Origin: Bombiscardovia apis
Lineage (GTDB): Bacteria; Actinomycetota; Actinomycetes; Actinomycetales; Bifidobacteriaceae
Assembly: GCF_033095945.1 (NCBI RefSeq)
Contig: NZ_AP026800.1
Location: forward strand, 806,001 to 870,000
DNA length: 64,000 nucleotides
Direction of reading: 5' to 3'
Made by a program: the position numbers and the translations under genes. Of this stretch, positions 18,933 to 28,099 are shown in pieces. The notes under the pieces were generated by a model. That model did no database searches and had not been told where the DNA came from. It saw nothing but the letters and a program-made list of their open reading frames with translations. How positions within the stretch are numbered: the first letter of the stretch is position 1; every line of letters starts with the position of its first letter.

Positions 18933-19751
18933 TTAATAGCGTTCCTGCATCATCGAGTTTGGCCAGCCGTTAATGGGCTGCGAGCGGTCGAGCTCACGAA
19001 TCTGAACTATCTCCTCTGCTGTTAGTTCAAAATCGAAGATGTCTAGATTTTGAGCCAGGTGCTGCGGGTTGCTTGATCGCGGTATGACGACGATGCCTTC
19101 TTGAGTCAGAAACCGCAAGACAACTTGGGCCATTGTTTTCCCATGGCCGCTGCTAATTTCGTGCAAAACTGGTTCGTTGCTGAAAGTATCAGTTCCGCGA
19201 GCTAGGGGAGACCAGGATTCATGGACGATGCCGGTACTTTTCAAGAATGGATGCATCTTTTTCTGCTGCCAGTAGACTGTTGTCTCAATTTGGTCAATCG
19301 CAGGAAGTACAGATGCCTGTTGGCATAATTGCCTAAGCTGATCGCTATTAAAGTTGCTGACTCCAATGGACCGAAGCTTACCTGCCTTGTGTGCATCTTC
19401 GAGGGCGCGATATGTAGCGAGATTGTCTCGGTTGGGCCAATGAATGAGCATGAGATCGAAATAATCAAGGCCCGACTTGGCCAGTGACTCATCGATACTC
19501 GCCAGTGTCTTCTCGTATCCTTCCGTCATAGTTTTTGAAGTGATGAATAGGTCTGTACGGTCGATACCACTATCTATTACTGCTTGGCCGACTTCCTTTT
19601 CATTGTGATAGGCCTGAGCTGTATCGATACTCCTGTAGCCAAGAGCAATGGCTTGGCTAACTGCCGATTTCGTTGCTTCAGGCGCTATTTGGTAGGTGCC
19701 GAATCCTACGTTTGGTATGGCGATATGCTCTGCAAGAGCTATGGTGTCCAC
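18933..19751 (-). CDS. Aldo/keto reductase (AKR5-like)
   Basis: 272 residues. The catalytic tetrad is visible: Asp43 and Tyr48 in SIDTAQAYHNE, Lys73 in TSK, His104 in LIHWPN. GVSNF and the C-terminal IPRSSNPQHLAQN (NADPH phosphate-binding) are also present. The family reduces carbonyl compounds with NADPH; this one resembles 2,5-diketogluconate reductases. It follows a MerR gene by 84 bases and may be under its control. Confidence 0.88.
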   Translation of the reverse strand: MDTIALAEHIAIPNVGFGTYQIAPEATKSAVSQAIALGYRSIDTAQAYHNEKEVGQAVIDSGIDRTDLFITSKTMTEGYEKTLASIDESLAKSGLDYFDLMLIHWPNRDNLATYRALEDAHKAGKLRSIGVSNFNSDQLRQLCQQASVLPAIDQIETTVYWQQKKMHPFLKSTGIVHESWSPLARGTDTFSNEPVLHEISSGHGKTMAQVVLRFLTQEGIVVIPRSSNPQHLAQNLDIFDFELTAEEIVQIRELDRSQPINGWPNSMMQERY

Positions 19752-19835
19752 AATCTTCCTTTCTTTCCGAACAAAGCTGTTGATTCGAACGGATGATGTG
19801 AACCCTATAGGATAGAGCCTACTCTAGGGCAAATC

Positions 19836-20300
19836 TTATTCGGCGAGTCTTTCTGTGTGGTCTTTCATGAGTTTGCTTAACTTTGCTGCCCATTCTTCCT
19901 GCCAAGTGTCTAAGGTTCCTTCTTCGATGACAGCATCGTAATACCGTATTTTTTCGTCGATCGTGTCTAAAGCAGCTTGTAACTGTTTAATTTCGCGTTC
20001 AACTGCTTCCTTGCGCTCCTGGAATATATGCCTGCGCTCTTGTACGGAATCCATGCCGTTGTCGACCAATGTCAGGTATCGTTTAATCTCATTGAGTGGC
20101 ATACCTGTGTCTTTGAGGCACTGAATAATTTGCAGGGTCAACAGATCCATGGGTTTGAACGTTCTAATGCCTTTAGTGTCGCGCTCAACGAAGGAGAGCA
20201 GACCAATTTTGTCGTAATAGCGCAAGGTGTAAATACTGATGCCTGTGATAGTGCTGGCTTGTGCGATAGTTAATGCTGCTTGTGCTTTGTCTTTAGTCAC
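19836..20300 (-). CDS. MerR family regulator
   Basis: 154 residues from a GTG at 20300, chosen for GGAAGAGG six bases upstream; a longer reading from 20366 lacks a ribosome site. The winged HTH reads LTIAQASTITGISIYTLRYYD with KGIRTF, then a dimerisation coiled coil (about 85-125). No metal-binding cysteines are present, so it is of the organic-ligand or redox type. It is probably the regulator of the aldo/keto reductase downstream. Confidence 0.85.
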   Translation of the reverse strand: MTKDKAQAALTIAQASTITGISIYTLRYYDKIGLLSFVERDTKGIRTFKPMDLLTLQIIQCLKDTGMPLNEIKRYLTLVDNGMDSVQERRHIFQERKEAVEREIKQLQAALDTIDEKIRYYDAVIEEGTLDTWQEEWAAKLSKLMKDHTERLAE

Positions 20301-20372
20301 AGTAGGCCTCTTCCTGTTTTTGCTTGACAAAGAATACTGTACGCGGCAAACTGCCTGACTCGACATGCTTGA

Positions 20373-20843
20373 CTAATCTTATACTCATCAGCTAGCAAAG
20401 TAGTCACTTGCAATGGGAAAACTAACATCATTGAGTTTTCTGCAATATTGCAGTCTCTAGGCATCGCGTGTCTCGTTATTTTTGATGATGATTCAGACCA
20501 AAAATTTGCTATTGACGGAGGGCTCGGAAGTGCAAAGGTTAATGAGCAACTTATGAAGTATTTTGGTTTAGTTCAACAGTGTGGGGATCCTTCTTGGCCT
20601 AGCCCTAGCTACTATTTTACGAGCGATACCCATGTATTGGTGGTTAAGAATACGCTTGAGCCTTATCTACGCGATGAATGGAAAGGATGGGAGCAAGCTT
20701 TAACCGCATCTTTTGCGGAAACAGAAAGTGGCAAAAAAGATGTGCGCACCTACAGGCGAGCTGTTCAACTGTTGGATATTAATGAATGTCCTGAAGGAAT
20801 CAAAACGATTATTCGAGACGCTCGACAGTTAAGCCAACGTTGA
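20373..20843 (+). pseudogene. 3' remnant of an OLD-type ATPase/TOPRIM nuclease gene
   Basis: The frame is open from 20373 but has no ATG or ribosome site. It encodes about 155 residues reading VVTCNGKTNIIEF, then LGIACLVIFDDDSDQ, then WPSPSYYFTSD and a helical end. The pattern GxTN, a 15-residue spacer and VIFDDDSD matches the TOPRIM domain of OLD-family endonucleases, where the Asp cluster binds metal. The ATPase half is missing. It is followed by a truncated DUF2130 gene, an arrangement like the intact pair at 9839-13687. The OLD assignment rests on this motif pattern alone. Confidence 0.55.
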
Positions 20844-20931
20844 TATGTACAAAGTCTAGTAATTTTTGCAAATTTTAAGAAATAAAACATCATGCTTGAC
20901 CAATTCTGATCGAAGGAAGAAACTACTGTAC

Positions 20932-21421
20932 ACGAGATTGTCTGCCCGAATTGTAAGAAGGCTTTTACGATTGATGAGGCTGGGTATGCTGATATCTTGA
21001 AGCAGGTTCGGGATGAGGACTTTGATAAGCAGGTTCATGAGCGGCTTGAGCAGGCTGAGCGGGAGAGTCAAAACGCGCTGGAACTGGTTGGGGCGAAAGC
21101 TGAGCAGGAATTGCAGAAAGCTCAGAGTGTAAAAGATGCTCAGATTCAGGATTTGCAGGCCAAACTTGAATCTGAGCAGTCTGCCAAAGCCTTGGCGGTT
21201 TCTGAGGCGTTGCGTAAGGTTGAGAAGGAGAAAGACGACCTGAATGCTGCGCTCGAAAAAGCTAAATTAGAGCAGAAAAGAGCCCTTGAATTAGCGGAAG
21301 CTAACTCTAAGAGTGATTTGCAGAAAGCTTCTTCTGAGAAGGATGCCGAGATTGCTGAGCTCAAGAATCAGTTAGATTCTATTGAGCTTGAGAAAAAGCA
21401 TGAGCTGGTTGAAGCTCTTAG
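20932..21421 (+). pseudogene. Truncated DUF2130 gene, 5' part only
   Basis: About 490 bases very similar to 12176-12665. The ATG of the intact gene is replaced by GTA here (CTGTACACGAG against CTATGCACGAG), and the homology stops abruptly at 21421 where Rhs-type AT-rich DNA begins. The frame runs on out of phase with the toxin tail and stops at 21485. It marks the left border of the foreign island. Confidence 0.85.
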
Positions 21422-21610
21422 CAAAGAAGTGATGGTGTTCCAATCACTAAGCGAGAATATCATTGTACCAATTCATCAGGTGTAAAAATAATAATTCAAG
21501 AGCATAACTTAGGTCATGTAAAAGGCAATGTTCCTCCACGTTTTAGCGTAATGCCATATGGTGATTCTACTGGATATGTGTCTGGTGCTCATGGTTACTA
21601 TGGATTTTAA
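21422..21610 (+). pseudogene. Toxin tail 1 (Rhs C-terminal fragment)
   Basis: Sixty-two codons in frame to TAA at 21608: QRSDGVPITKREYHC, then QEHNLGHVKG and GAHGYYGF. The end resembles nuclease-type Rhs tips rich in His and Gly, but I cannot name the family. The core and most of the toxin are missing. The immunity gene starts one base after the stop. Confidence 0.55.
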
Positions 21611-21611
21611 T

Positions 21612-22004
21612 ATGAAATTTATTGATTATATTACTAGAAATGATTTTTTGAAAAAACTGTACCCTAATGATTTACCTAATAAATTAGTTATTGGGAGAAT
21701 TGAATTGTTAGATACCGATAAAATTTATCTTTGTGTAAAAACAACCCAAAAACCATTTATAGATATAGCTAAGTGGGGCTGTTGGGGTAAAGATTATAAT
21801 GCTGTATCTATAGAATTAATTGGACAATTCATTAAGGATGTCAATATATCAAACTGGACTGGTTCTAAAAGTCTTTTTGACTTCTCATTTTCTGCTGAAA
21901 ATAATATTATTAATATTAATTTTATTAATAATGACGTGGAAGTTAATTTTTTATTAGGTGGAGTAGTATTTCAAAGCTGTTCCGTATTTTTGACTGAGAA
22001 TTAA
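21612..22004 (+). CDS. Immunity protein 1 (Imm50-like)
   Basis: 130 residues from MKFIDYITRND, starting one base after the toxin-tail stop. It is acidic and aromatic, with WGCWGKDYNAVSIEL and INNDVEVNFLLGG, resembling the Imm50 group of polymorphic-toxin immunity proteins. It would bind and neutralise the adjacent toxin. The ORF is intact in this copy and frameshifted in the copy near 50809. Confidence 0.6.
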   Translation: MKFIDYITRNDFLKKLYPNDLPNKLVIGRIELLDTDKIYLCVKTTQKPFIDIAKWGCWGKDYNAVSIELIGQFIKDVNISNWTGSKSLFDFSFSAENNIININFINNDVEVNFLLGGVVFQSCSVFLTEN

Positions 22005-22058
22005 ATAAAAAGCTGAAAAGATTCCACACTTCTGTCGACTTTTTATTTTTAAATAGAG

Positions 22059-22522
22059 TTATTAGGTGGAATAAATCCATATGGATATACGCATAATCCG
22101 CTGACTTGGGTTGACCCGTTGGGGTTAGCTAATTATGAAGGCGGAAGGGGGACGACAGCAGGAAATAACCTTTCTCATTTAACAGATGAACAACGGCAAT
22201 TAATCCAAAATGCTGAACATATATCAACAGCAAAACCAGGTAAACAAGTTATTGTTCCTCGTGATTTAAATGAGCAAATTTTTTGGAAACAAGTAAAAGG
22301 TGAACCAACCTCAGGAAGAGTTTTAGAAGGCTTAAATAATGACCTTCGTTTTCCTGAATCTGCGGGTTTCCAAAAATGGAAGCAGTGCATAAGTTGCCTG
22401 ATGACTCTAGTATAACCATACATTACTAATATAATACTAATACCGGTAGGGCTTATGATATGAAGATAACGACACCTAAACCTAGATGGTCACAGCCGGG
22501 TGTATCCATTACAGATAAATAA
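22059..22522 (+). pseudogene. Rhs tip plus toxin 2, broken
   Basis: Starts with the core tip [23 protein letters not shown], then GNNLSHLTDEQRQLIQ. A one-base frameshift near 22375 (GFQKM to GFQKWK) and an in-frame TAA after ITIHY interrupt it. The last frame reads NTNTGRAYDMKITTPKPRW and stops at 22522. The toxin family is not recognised. Both lesions prevent a full product. Confidence 0.6.
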
Positions 22523-22531
22523 AGGTTTAAT

Positions 22532-22864
22532 ATGAAAATAAAAGAAAAAGATGGAACTATTGTAGATATTTTTGCTATCTTTTCATTACTATCACCTATA
22601 GACCAAAGAATGAAGACATATTTTTATGGTGTACCAAAAAGTTATGGTGGGTTAATAGCTTTTACTCTAGATGAAGTTGATATAATAGAAAATGTATTTA
22701 GGTCTGAAATGGTTGTTTTCGTAAATCGAGGAGTCGGTGTTTATCACTGGGCTTTAATACAGGAAAAGCTGTTAGATGATCTTCTTGAACGAGACGAGGA
22801 TGCCTACAACCGTTTCCTTGAAATCATCAAAGAAGAAGGATTAGTTGATCCCGATTTTTATTAA
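22532..22864 (+). CDS. Immunity protein 2
   Basis: 110 residues, intact, ten bases after toxin 2. Acidic C-terminus (LLERDEDAYNRFLEIIKEEGLVDPDF) and a central FTLDEVDIIENVF. Its role is inferred from position only; I do not recognise the family. The following 22865-23033 holds an Rhs-like fragment with stops and no gene. Confidence 0.55.
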   Translation: MKIKEKDGTIVDIFAIFSLLSPIDQRMKTYFYGVPKSYGGLIAFTLDEVDIIENVFRSEMVVFVNRGVGVYHWALIQEKLLDDLLERDEDAYNRFLEIIKEEGLVDPDFY

Positions 22865-23033
22865 TAAAATAAGCTCTCTCATCAGCAGTGGGGATCCTGT
22901 TTTTACTTATTAGCCGCTTGCGCAGATAGTGGTAGTGAAGCATGTAAGTGGAAGCGTAAAAAACGTATTACTACATATCAGCATATCGTGGCTTACCGTA
23001 TCAAAAACTGCAATTAACATTTTACTGCAACAA

Positions 23034-23611
23034 TATAGCGATGATGAAAGTGGGCTACACTATAATCGATTCAGGTATTATGACCCGGATACGGGGCAGT
23101 ATATTAGTCCTGACCCGATAGGGCTATTAGGTGGAATAAATCCGTATGGGTATGCACATAATCCGTTGACTTGGGTTGACCCGTTGGGGTTGGCTAATTA
23201 TGAAGCTGGAAAGGGGACGACTGGGAATAATTCTATATTAGCTAATGCAAATAAAGAATTAGAACAATAGTAGCATCTTTAGACAATAGCAAATATAAAC
23301 CAGCTACAGCAATCGGAGCTGCTGATCCATTGAATGGTAAAGTAGTTACTGCATCAAGTGGAACAGTTCCCACTAAAATAGCACCAGAATTACAAGCTTA
23401 TGCTGATAAATTAGGTGGATTAGGTGTTAAAACTTCATGTGGAAATACATTAGGGCGTTGTGCTGAATTTAGAGCTGCTAATGAGTTATTATTAAATAAT
23501 CCTAATCTTGAATTAAAAGATATCCAATTTACTCAAGCAGTTCGTCCAAGAACTGGAGAGGTTGTACCTCGTTGTGAGAATTGTATTAATATTTTTGGAG
23601 CTGAAAAATAA
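23034..23611 (+). pseudogene. Rhs tip plus YwqJ-like deaminase toxin 3, frameshifted
   Basis: A complete core tip (23034-23204) followed by a toxin that is cut at 23268 by a one-base loss (KELEQ then stop; the next frame continues as [11 protein letters not shown]). The rest encodes GRCAEFRAANELL and VVPRCENCINIFG, the CAE and CxxC motifs of YwqJ-type nucleic acid deaminases. The TAA stop overlaps the ATG of the immunity gene (TAATG). The same lesion is in the second copy at 52222. Confidence 0.7.
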
Positions 23612-24051
23612 TGAAAATGGATGATGATTTTATAGAAAGCAACGATCTTGATTGGTTTGCTTCGTTTAGCGATGGCTATTTAGCACATTTTACTTCGGGG
23701 GGAACAAATTTAATTCCTGAGAAAGTAAAGTGTTGTCTAGAATCTTATGAAATTGTTTATAATTATTTTGCTAATTTAAAAGGAAATTATGAGTTTGAAA
23801 TTATAGAAGAAAATCTCCCTCATTTTGATGATAGTACAAAGAGAAATCAATATATAAGTAGTTTTATTGATGCAGCAGCTAAAGGACTCTTTAGTTATAA
23901 CAGAAATTTTAATGATGGAAGATATTTTTTAATTGCTAAACCATTAAATCCATTATTATTGAATGATTTACCTGAAAATATAAGTAATAAGTTAAATGAA
24001 TTGCCCAAAGGTATGCAATCAGGTAAAAAGTATATAACTGAAATAGAATAA
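23611..24051 (+). CDS. Immunity protein 3 (partner of the deaminase toxin)
   Basis: 146 residues, intact, translationally coupled to the toxin stop by one base. Starts MKMDDDFIESNDLDWFASF and contains FDDSTKRNQYISSFIDAAAKG. The family is not recognised. Assigned as immunity by position after a deaminase tip. Confidence 0.6.
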   Translation: MKMDDDFIESNDLDWFASFSDGYLAHFTSGGTNLIPEKVKCCLESYEIVYNYFANLKGNYEFEIIEENLPHFDDSTKRNQYISSFIDAAAKGLFSYNRNFNDGRYFLIAKPLNPLLLNDLPENISNKLNELPKGMQSGKKYITEIE

Positions 24052-24053
24052 AA

Positions 24054-24239
24054 TATAACATCAAGAGTGCAGATAGGGTTGTGTCGGCTGATGGTAAGAG
24101 GAGTATTCATTATGGTAATCATGAAATGAATAGCAGACCAACTAAACATCATTATCATGAAGAAACATGGACATTTGATCCAGTTAATAACGTAATGAAT
24201 GTTGATAACCGTGTTATACGAGTGCCAATATTAAAATGA
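24054..24239 (+). pseudogene. Toxin tail 4
   Basis: Only the last 60 codons remain: NIKSADRVVSADGKRSIHYG, then RPTKHHYHEETWTF and a final ILK. The HHYHEE cluster suggests a metal-binding or catalytic end. No Rhs core tip precedes it. The TGA stop overlaps the ATG of the next gene (ATGA). Confidence 0.5.
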
Positions 24240-24613
24240 CAAATATAACTATTACAGAGTTTGAAAACCAACGAGTAGAATTTACTTCTCGATTAGGTAA
24301 TGGAATAGCTTTATGGAAAGGAAACGAACCGCAAATAGGTAGTCATTATCCTGTTGAATTGGATATAGATGATTATTTTGAGTGGGGAATAAATATAACT
24401 TTAACGAAAGAAGAAATACCAAATATAAGTATTATTGATAACAAATTGTTTTTTATTGCAAAAATAATTTCTTATGAAAGTGATGGAATTTTGGTTATTT
24501 CACTTGATGACGATGTTATATTTTTAGACGTGTCAATGGCACCTAATCAAGGCAAATATGTTTCTTTTTCTACTCTTATCGATAATGTATCGCTCTATCC
24601 AGTAGAATTTTAA
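24236..24613 (+). CDS. Immunity protein 4
   Basis: 125 residues, intact, overlapping the toxin-tail stop by four bases. Beta-rich with ELDIDDYFEWGINITLTKEE and ILVISLDDDVIFLDVS. Acidic, as is common for toxin-binding proteins. No family recognised. Confidence 0.6.
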   Translation: MTNITITEFENQRVEFTSRLGNGIALWKGNEPQIGSHYPVELDIDDYFEWGINITLTKEEIPNISIIDNKLFFIAKIISYESDGILVISLDDDVIFLDVSMAPNQGKYVSFSTLIDNVSLYPVEF

Positions 24614-24671
24614 TTAAAAATAACCAGAAAGATCTCCTGATCCTTCTGGCTTATTTTCACGAGTTGTTTTA

Positions 24672-25234
24672 TATAGCGATGATGAAAGTGGGCTACACTA
24701 TAATCGATTCAGGTATTATGACCCGGATACGGGGCAGTATATTAGTCCTGACCCGATAGGGCTATTAGGTGGAATAAATCCATATGGATATGCACATAAT
24801 CCGTTGACTTGGGTTGACCCGTTGGGGTTGGCTAATTATGAAGGTGGAAAGGAGAATATTAACCAAATCCCTAATGATTTACCTAAAAATATAAATATTG
24901 GGCAACAAGGTAAACATATTCCAGAGCATAATAATTTTATACCTGGAAGAAGTACAATTAATGAAGGTATTAATACTCAATCTTTACTTGATGGTATTCA
25001 TTCAGAGCAATATCCAATTATAGGAAAAGGAAGTAGAGGTCAACCAATAGTTGACTTTGGCAAACCTATAGGAACTGATGCATCATCCGGTATGAGTACA
25101 CAATATGTACAATTCACTATGGTAAAAATGGTGTACATATTGTTCCTACGAACCCTACAATCATAAAAGAAAATAATAATGTCAAATCTACCAGATTGGT
25201 TAATTATTTGTGTTTGGCGAGCTTTATTAGGTGA
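24672..25234 (+). pseudogene. Rhs tip plus Ntox50-like toxin 5, frameshifted
   Basis: A complete core tip (24672-24842) followed by [34 protein letters not shown] and VDFGKPIGT, a pattern I associate with the polymorphic toxin 50 group (RNase-like). A one-base loss near 25105 ends the frame. The correct frame continues as [16 protein letters not shown] and overlaps the immunity gene. The second copy shares this lesion. Confidence 0.65.
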
Positions 25235-25487
25235 AATATATCCAAACATACGAGCTATAGCATTAAAGTATTCTCAAGATAGTAAATACTTATTAATAAG
25301 ATATTATTTGGATAGAGAGCCCTTAGAAGAAGACTATGAAAGTATTTCATCTGTTGAAACAGAGATGTTTTCTGCAGTAGGCAATGATTTCATATCACAT
25401 AGTGATTTAGAATGTATACATGAAATTGAAATTATAGCTAATCTTGATAGGTTGGATGGTTTTGTATATGTCAGAAAAGAATATTAA
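25179..25487 (+). CDS. Immunity protein 5
   Basis: 102 residues, intact. MSNLPDWLIICVWRALLGEI, then LLIRYYLDREPLEEDYESI, then ECIHEIEIIANLDR. This resembles small acidic immunity proteins found beside toxin-50 tips. It begins inside the restored reading frame of toxin 5. Confidence 0.6.
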   Translation: MSNLPDWLIICVWRALLGEIYPNIRAIALKYSQDSKYLLIRYYLDREPLEEDYESISSVETEMFSAVGNDFISHSDLECIHEIEIIANLDRLDGFVYVRKEY

Positions 25488-25579
25488 TAAAGAAAATAAA
25501 TCTGCAAAGATACGGCGTTAAATAAACCATTAGATACAACAGCATTAGTAGCACAATGGGGTAAAAGTGACGTAACAAA

Positions 25580-25589
25580 GGGGGGGGGG
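25580..25589 (+). repeat. 10-base G tract inside the Rhs island
   Basis: G10 in AT-rich DNA between immunity 5 and the next core tip. It lies in a decayed reading frame (ALVAQWGKSDVTKGGG). The second copy at 54787-54796 also has ten G. Confidence 0.7.
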
Positions 25590-25677
25590 AATATTCCTAT
25601 CAATCAAAGAAAAAGTAGTCGCTAATATTGCAGCAAACTAAGAAATCAACACCTCAGGGGGGACTGTTACAAAAAAA

Positions 25678-26124
25678 AGAGATTTTAGATACTATGACCC
25701 GGATACGGACCAGTATATTAGTCCAGACCCGATAGGGCTATTAGGTGGAATAAATCCGTATGGGTATGCACATAATCCGCTGACTTGGGTTGACCCCTTG
25801 GGGCTGACTAGTTGTTCTTCAGGAAAAGGAAATGATGCTCATAATTCGGCAAACTATCAGAAATTGAAAGATTTTTATGAGCAAGCTGAAAAATATGGTC
25901 CAGCTGACATTAAAAGCCTTGAGAACGGTCGTTATCGTTTCTATGGAGAAATGCAAGGTGCAAGATTGGTATGAGAATGGGATCCTGCGACAGGTAATAG
26001 AAGAACATGGTATGAAACTGTAGATCATTCTGGTCGTGTAAGAAGCGTTGCTACAAAGCCTGTAGTGCATGAAAAGAATCACCACATATTTGATTCAAAT
26101 GGTGAATATATGGGGCGAAGGTAA
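25678..26124 (+). pseudogene. Partial Rhs tip plus toxin 6, nonsense mutation
   Basis: The tip starts at [19 protein letters not shown]. The toxin reads [20 protein letters not shown] and [11 protein letters not shown], then an in-frame TGA at 25972-25974. The frame resumes as [20 protein letters not shown] and ends MGRR. CGA (Arg) would be the natural codon at the stop. The same TGA is present near 55181. Toxin activity unknown. Confidence 0.65.
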
Positions 26125-26126
26125 AT

Positions 26127-26378
26127 ATGAGAGAAATCCCTAGAAAAAGTGACTTAATTAAAAAAATACAAAATTTACTATCAGGACATGAAAATAGGAA
26201 AGCTGTATCTGAGTGGGCGTTTGATATTTATAATGATGATTCTTTAAGAATATCAGATCCAATGATATCTAATTACTTGGAGATGTTAGGCGCGGTAGAT
26301 TTACCATCCTCAGATAGGAATTACTTATATACTGAGGACGATTTTAGGGAATGGATAAGAGAATTAAATCGTTCTTGA
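26127..26378 (+). CDS. Immunity protein 6
   Basis: 83 residues, intact, two bases after the toxin 6 stop. Small and helical: MREIPRKSDLIKKIQNLL, then YLYTEDDFREWIRELN. Family not recognised; role inferred from position. Confidence 0.55.
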   Translation: MREIPRKSDLIKKIQNLLSGHENRKAVSEWAFDIYNDDSLRISDPMISNYLEMLGAVDLPSSDRNYLYTEDDFREWIRELNRS

Positions 26379-27518
26379 TCGCATTAAACTGGGAAACTCG
26401 CCCGAGTTTGATACCGAGTACAGTTATAATGACCAAGGACAGTTAACGGAAAAACGGCGCGAACGGGAAGGATTTCGTACGGAGGTCTGGCATTATCGCT
26501 GGAATGGACGAGGTCAGTTAACCGGGGTAAGGACGCCGGGTAACCAGTGCTGGGAGTATGTTTATGATGCTTTTGGTCGGCGGATACGCAAATTTCAGGT
26601 AATTAACGGCCAGCGGGAGCAGATAAAGAGACCGTTAAGCCAGACAGCTGAACTTTATCAGGCACACACCGAATTACCTGTGTCACATCAACCACCCGTC
26701 AGGAAAGTAACGCAGGCCAAAGTTATCGGCTATGATTATTTTTGGCAGGGAGACCGATTAGTGGAAGAAATCCCTCTTTACGCTGATGGCACACCTGCTT
26801 ATAATGAATCGATACAGTGGTTATATAAACCGAATGAGCTGGAGCCTTTTGCGCGTTATGAAAAAGGTCAGCTGCATTATGTGGTATGTGACCAGATAGG
26901 AACGCCAAGGGAGCTATTTGATGAGCGGGGTAATTTAAAGTGGTTATCCCGGCATGATATTTGGGGCAAGACCAACAGCTACGGGTATAAAGCAGCGAAT
27001 GATGATACCGTACTGGATTGTCATTTACGCTATTTAGGGCAGTATAGCGATGATGAAAGTGGGCTACACTATAATCGATTCAGGTATTATGACCCGGATA
27101 CGGGGCAGTATATTAGTCCTGACCCGATAGGGCTATCGGGTGGAATAAATCCATATGGATATGCACATAATCCGCTGACTTAGGTTGACCCGTTGGGGCT
27201 GATTAACTATGAAGACGGGAAGGAGGCGAGTACTTCAGATAATATAAATGTTAATGAGCTAAACTTTACTGAAACAGTTGAAAATCATCTTAATGATTTA
27301 AACAAGGCTGGCGATAAAGTGAGGCCTTATGGTGATTCTAAAAATCTTTACAAGAAATCATGAGTTCTCAAAAACCAGTAACAGACCCTAGAGGTGTTCC
27401 GGGAGCTTTACGCCGGGATGTAGAAGGTACTACGAATGCTAGTAAAGGGAAATATGAATTAGTCATTGATCCCAAGACAAATACCGTACTTCATTTCCTA
27501 TTTAAAAGTGAAAAATGA
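26374..27518 (+). pseudogene. Rhs core 3' part plus toxin 7, nonsense and frameshift
   Basis: The longest core piece in the array. It has YD-type repeats (TEYSYNDQGQLTEKRRE, YVYDAFGRRIRKFQV, YDYFWQGDRLVEEIPLY), CDQIGTPRELFDERGNLKW and the tip. TGG of WVDPLG is TAG at 27181. Toxin 7 then has a one-base loss near 27355 (LYKKS then stop, instead of LYKEIMSSQKPVTDPRG). The end, GKYELVIDPKTNTVLHFLF, resembles RNase-like Rhs tips. The TGA overlaps the immunity ATG. Both lesions recur in the second copy. Confidence 0.75.
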
Positions 27519-28024
27519 CAATGAATAAGTTATTATTTGATTTTTATCAAACAGATAAACCTCTTTTAGGAAAGCTTGTTTATCGAGAATCAGAATACTC
27601 TTTAGATTTTATTGAATGTTCTGATGATAATTTAGCTAGATTATCCGGTGATGGTGGGCGTACCTCTCTGACAGTACATACACTGCAAATTGAAATTGGT
27701 ATTAATACAGGAAAGTTACTCTATCCTTGGGGATTATTTCCTTTAATACATGCTATTGATAAACCACTTACAATACCTGATAGTTATTATGGTGAGCTAT
27801 CTGTTAATACTGCAAAAAACAAACTTATATCTGGAGTATCCATTGAATTTCCAGACTCTGAAAATTGGGAGCTATGTAAAGATCCATCTTCCGGTTGGGT
27901 TTTTGTAGGTAACCCAAGTATTACACAATATTCTTGTTCTATTGAGTTTGCTAATAACGTCATAGCGTCTATAGAAAATGATTGTATTGTTGCTTTTTGG
28001 ATGAGACCTGTCATTGAGATCTAA
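27515..28024 (+). CDS. Immunity protein 7
   Basis: 169 residues, intact, overlapping the toxin 7 stop by four bases (an inner ATG at 27521 is also possible). Beta-rich; YSLDFIECSDDNLARLSGDGG and WELCKDPSSGWVFVGNP. The second copy is frameshifted near its start and cut off at GWVFVGN where it joins the 33.7 kb repeat. Confidence 0.6.
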   Translation: MTMNKLLFDFYQTDKPLLGKLVYRESEYSLDFIECSDDNLARLSGDGGRTSLTVHTLQIEIGINTGKLLYPWGLFPLIHAIDKPLTIPDSYYGELSVNTAKNKLISGVSIEFPDSENWELCKDPSSGWVFVGNPSITQYSCSIEFANNVIASIENDCIVAFWMRPVIEI

Positions 28025-28099
28025 TCAAATGCTTTCAGTCTAAGGACTAGGAGCTTAACTTAGTTTTGTATACCTACTGAAAGAATAAGGAAATAGTAT

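Larger units (their letters stand above)
23034..27212 (+). repeat. Dispersed direct repeats of the Rhs core tip
   Basis: A 171-base segment (TATAGCGATGATGAAAG to GGCTAATTATGAA) occurs at 23034-23204 and 24672-24842, and with divergence at 27053-27212. Partial forms are at 22059-22140 and about 25680-25805. These are the recombination sites that let new toxin tips be attached to one core. Confidence 0.8.

Noticed and set aside
23034..27212. CRISPR-like array from regularly repeated segments
   Set aside because: The repeats are 170-base coding core tips at uneven distances with toxin genes between them, not short repeats with uniform spacers.
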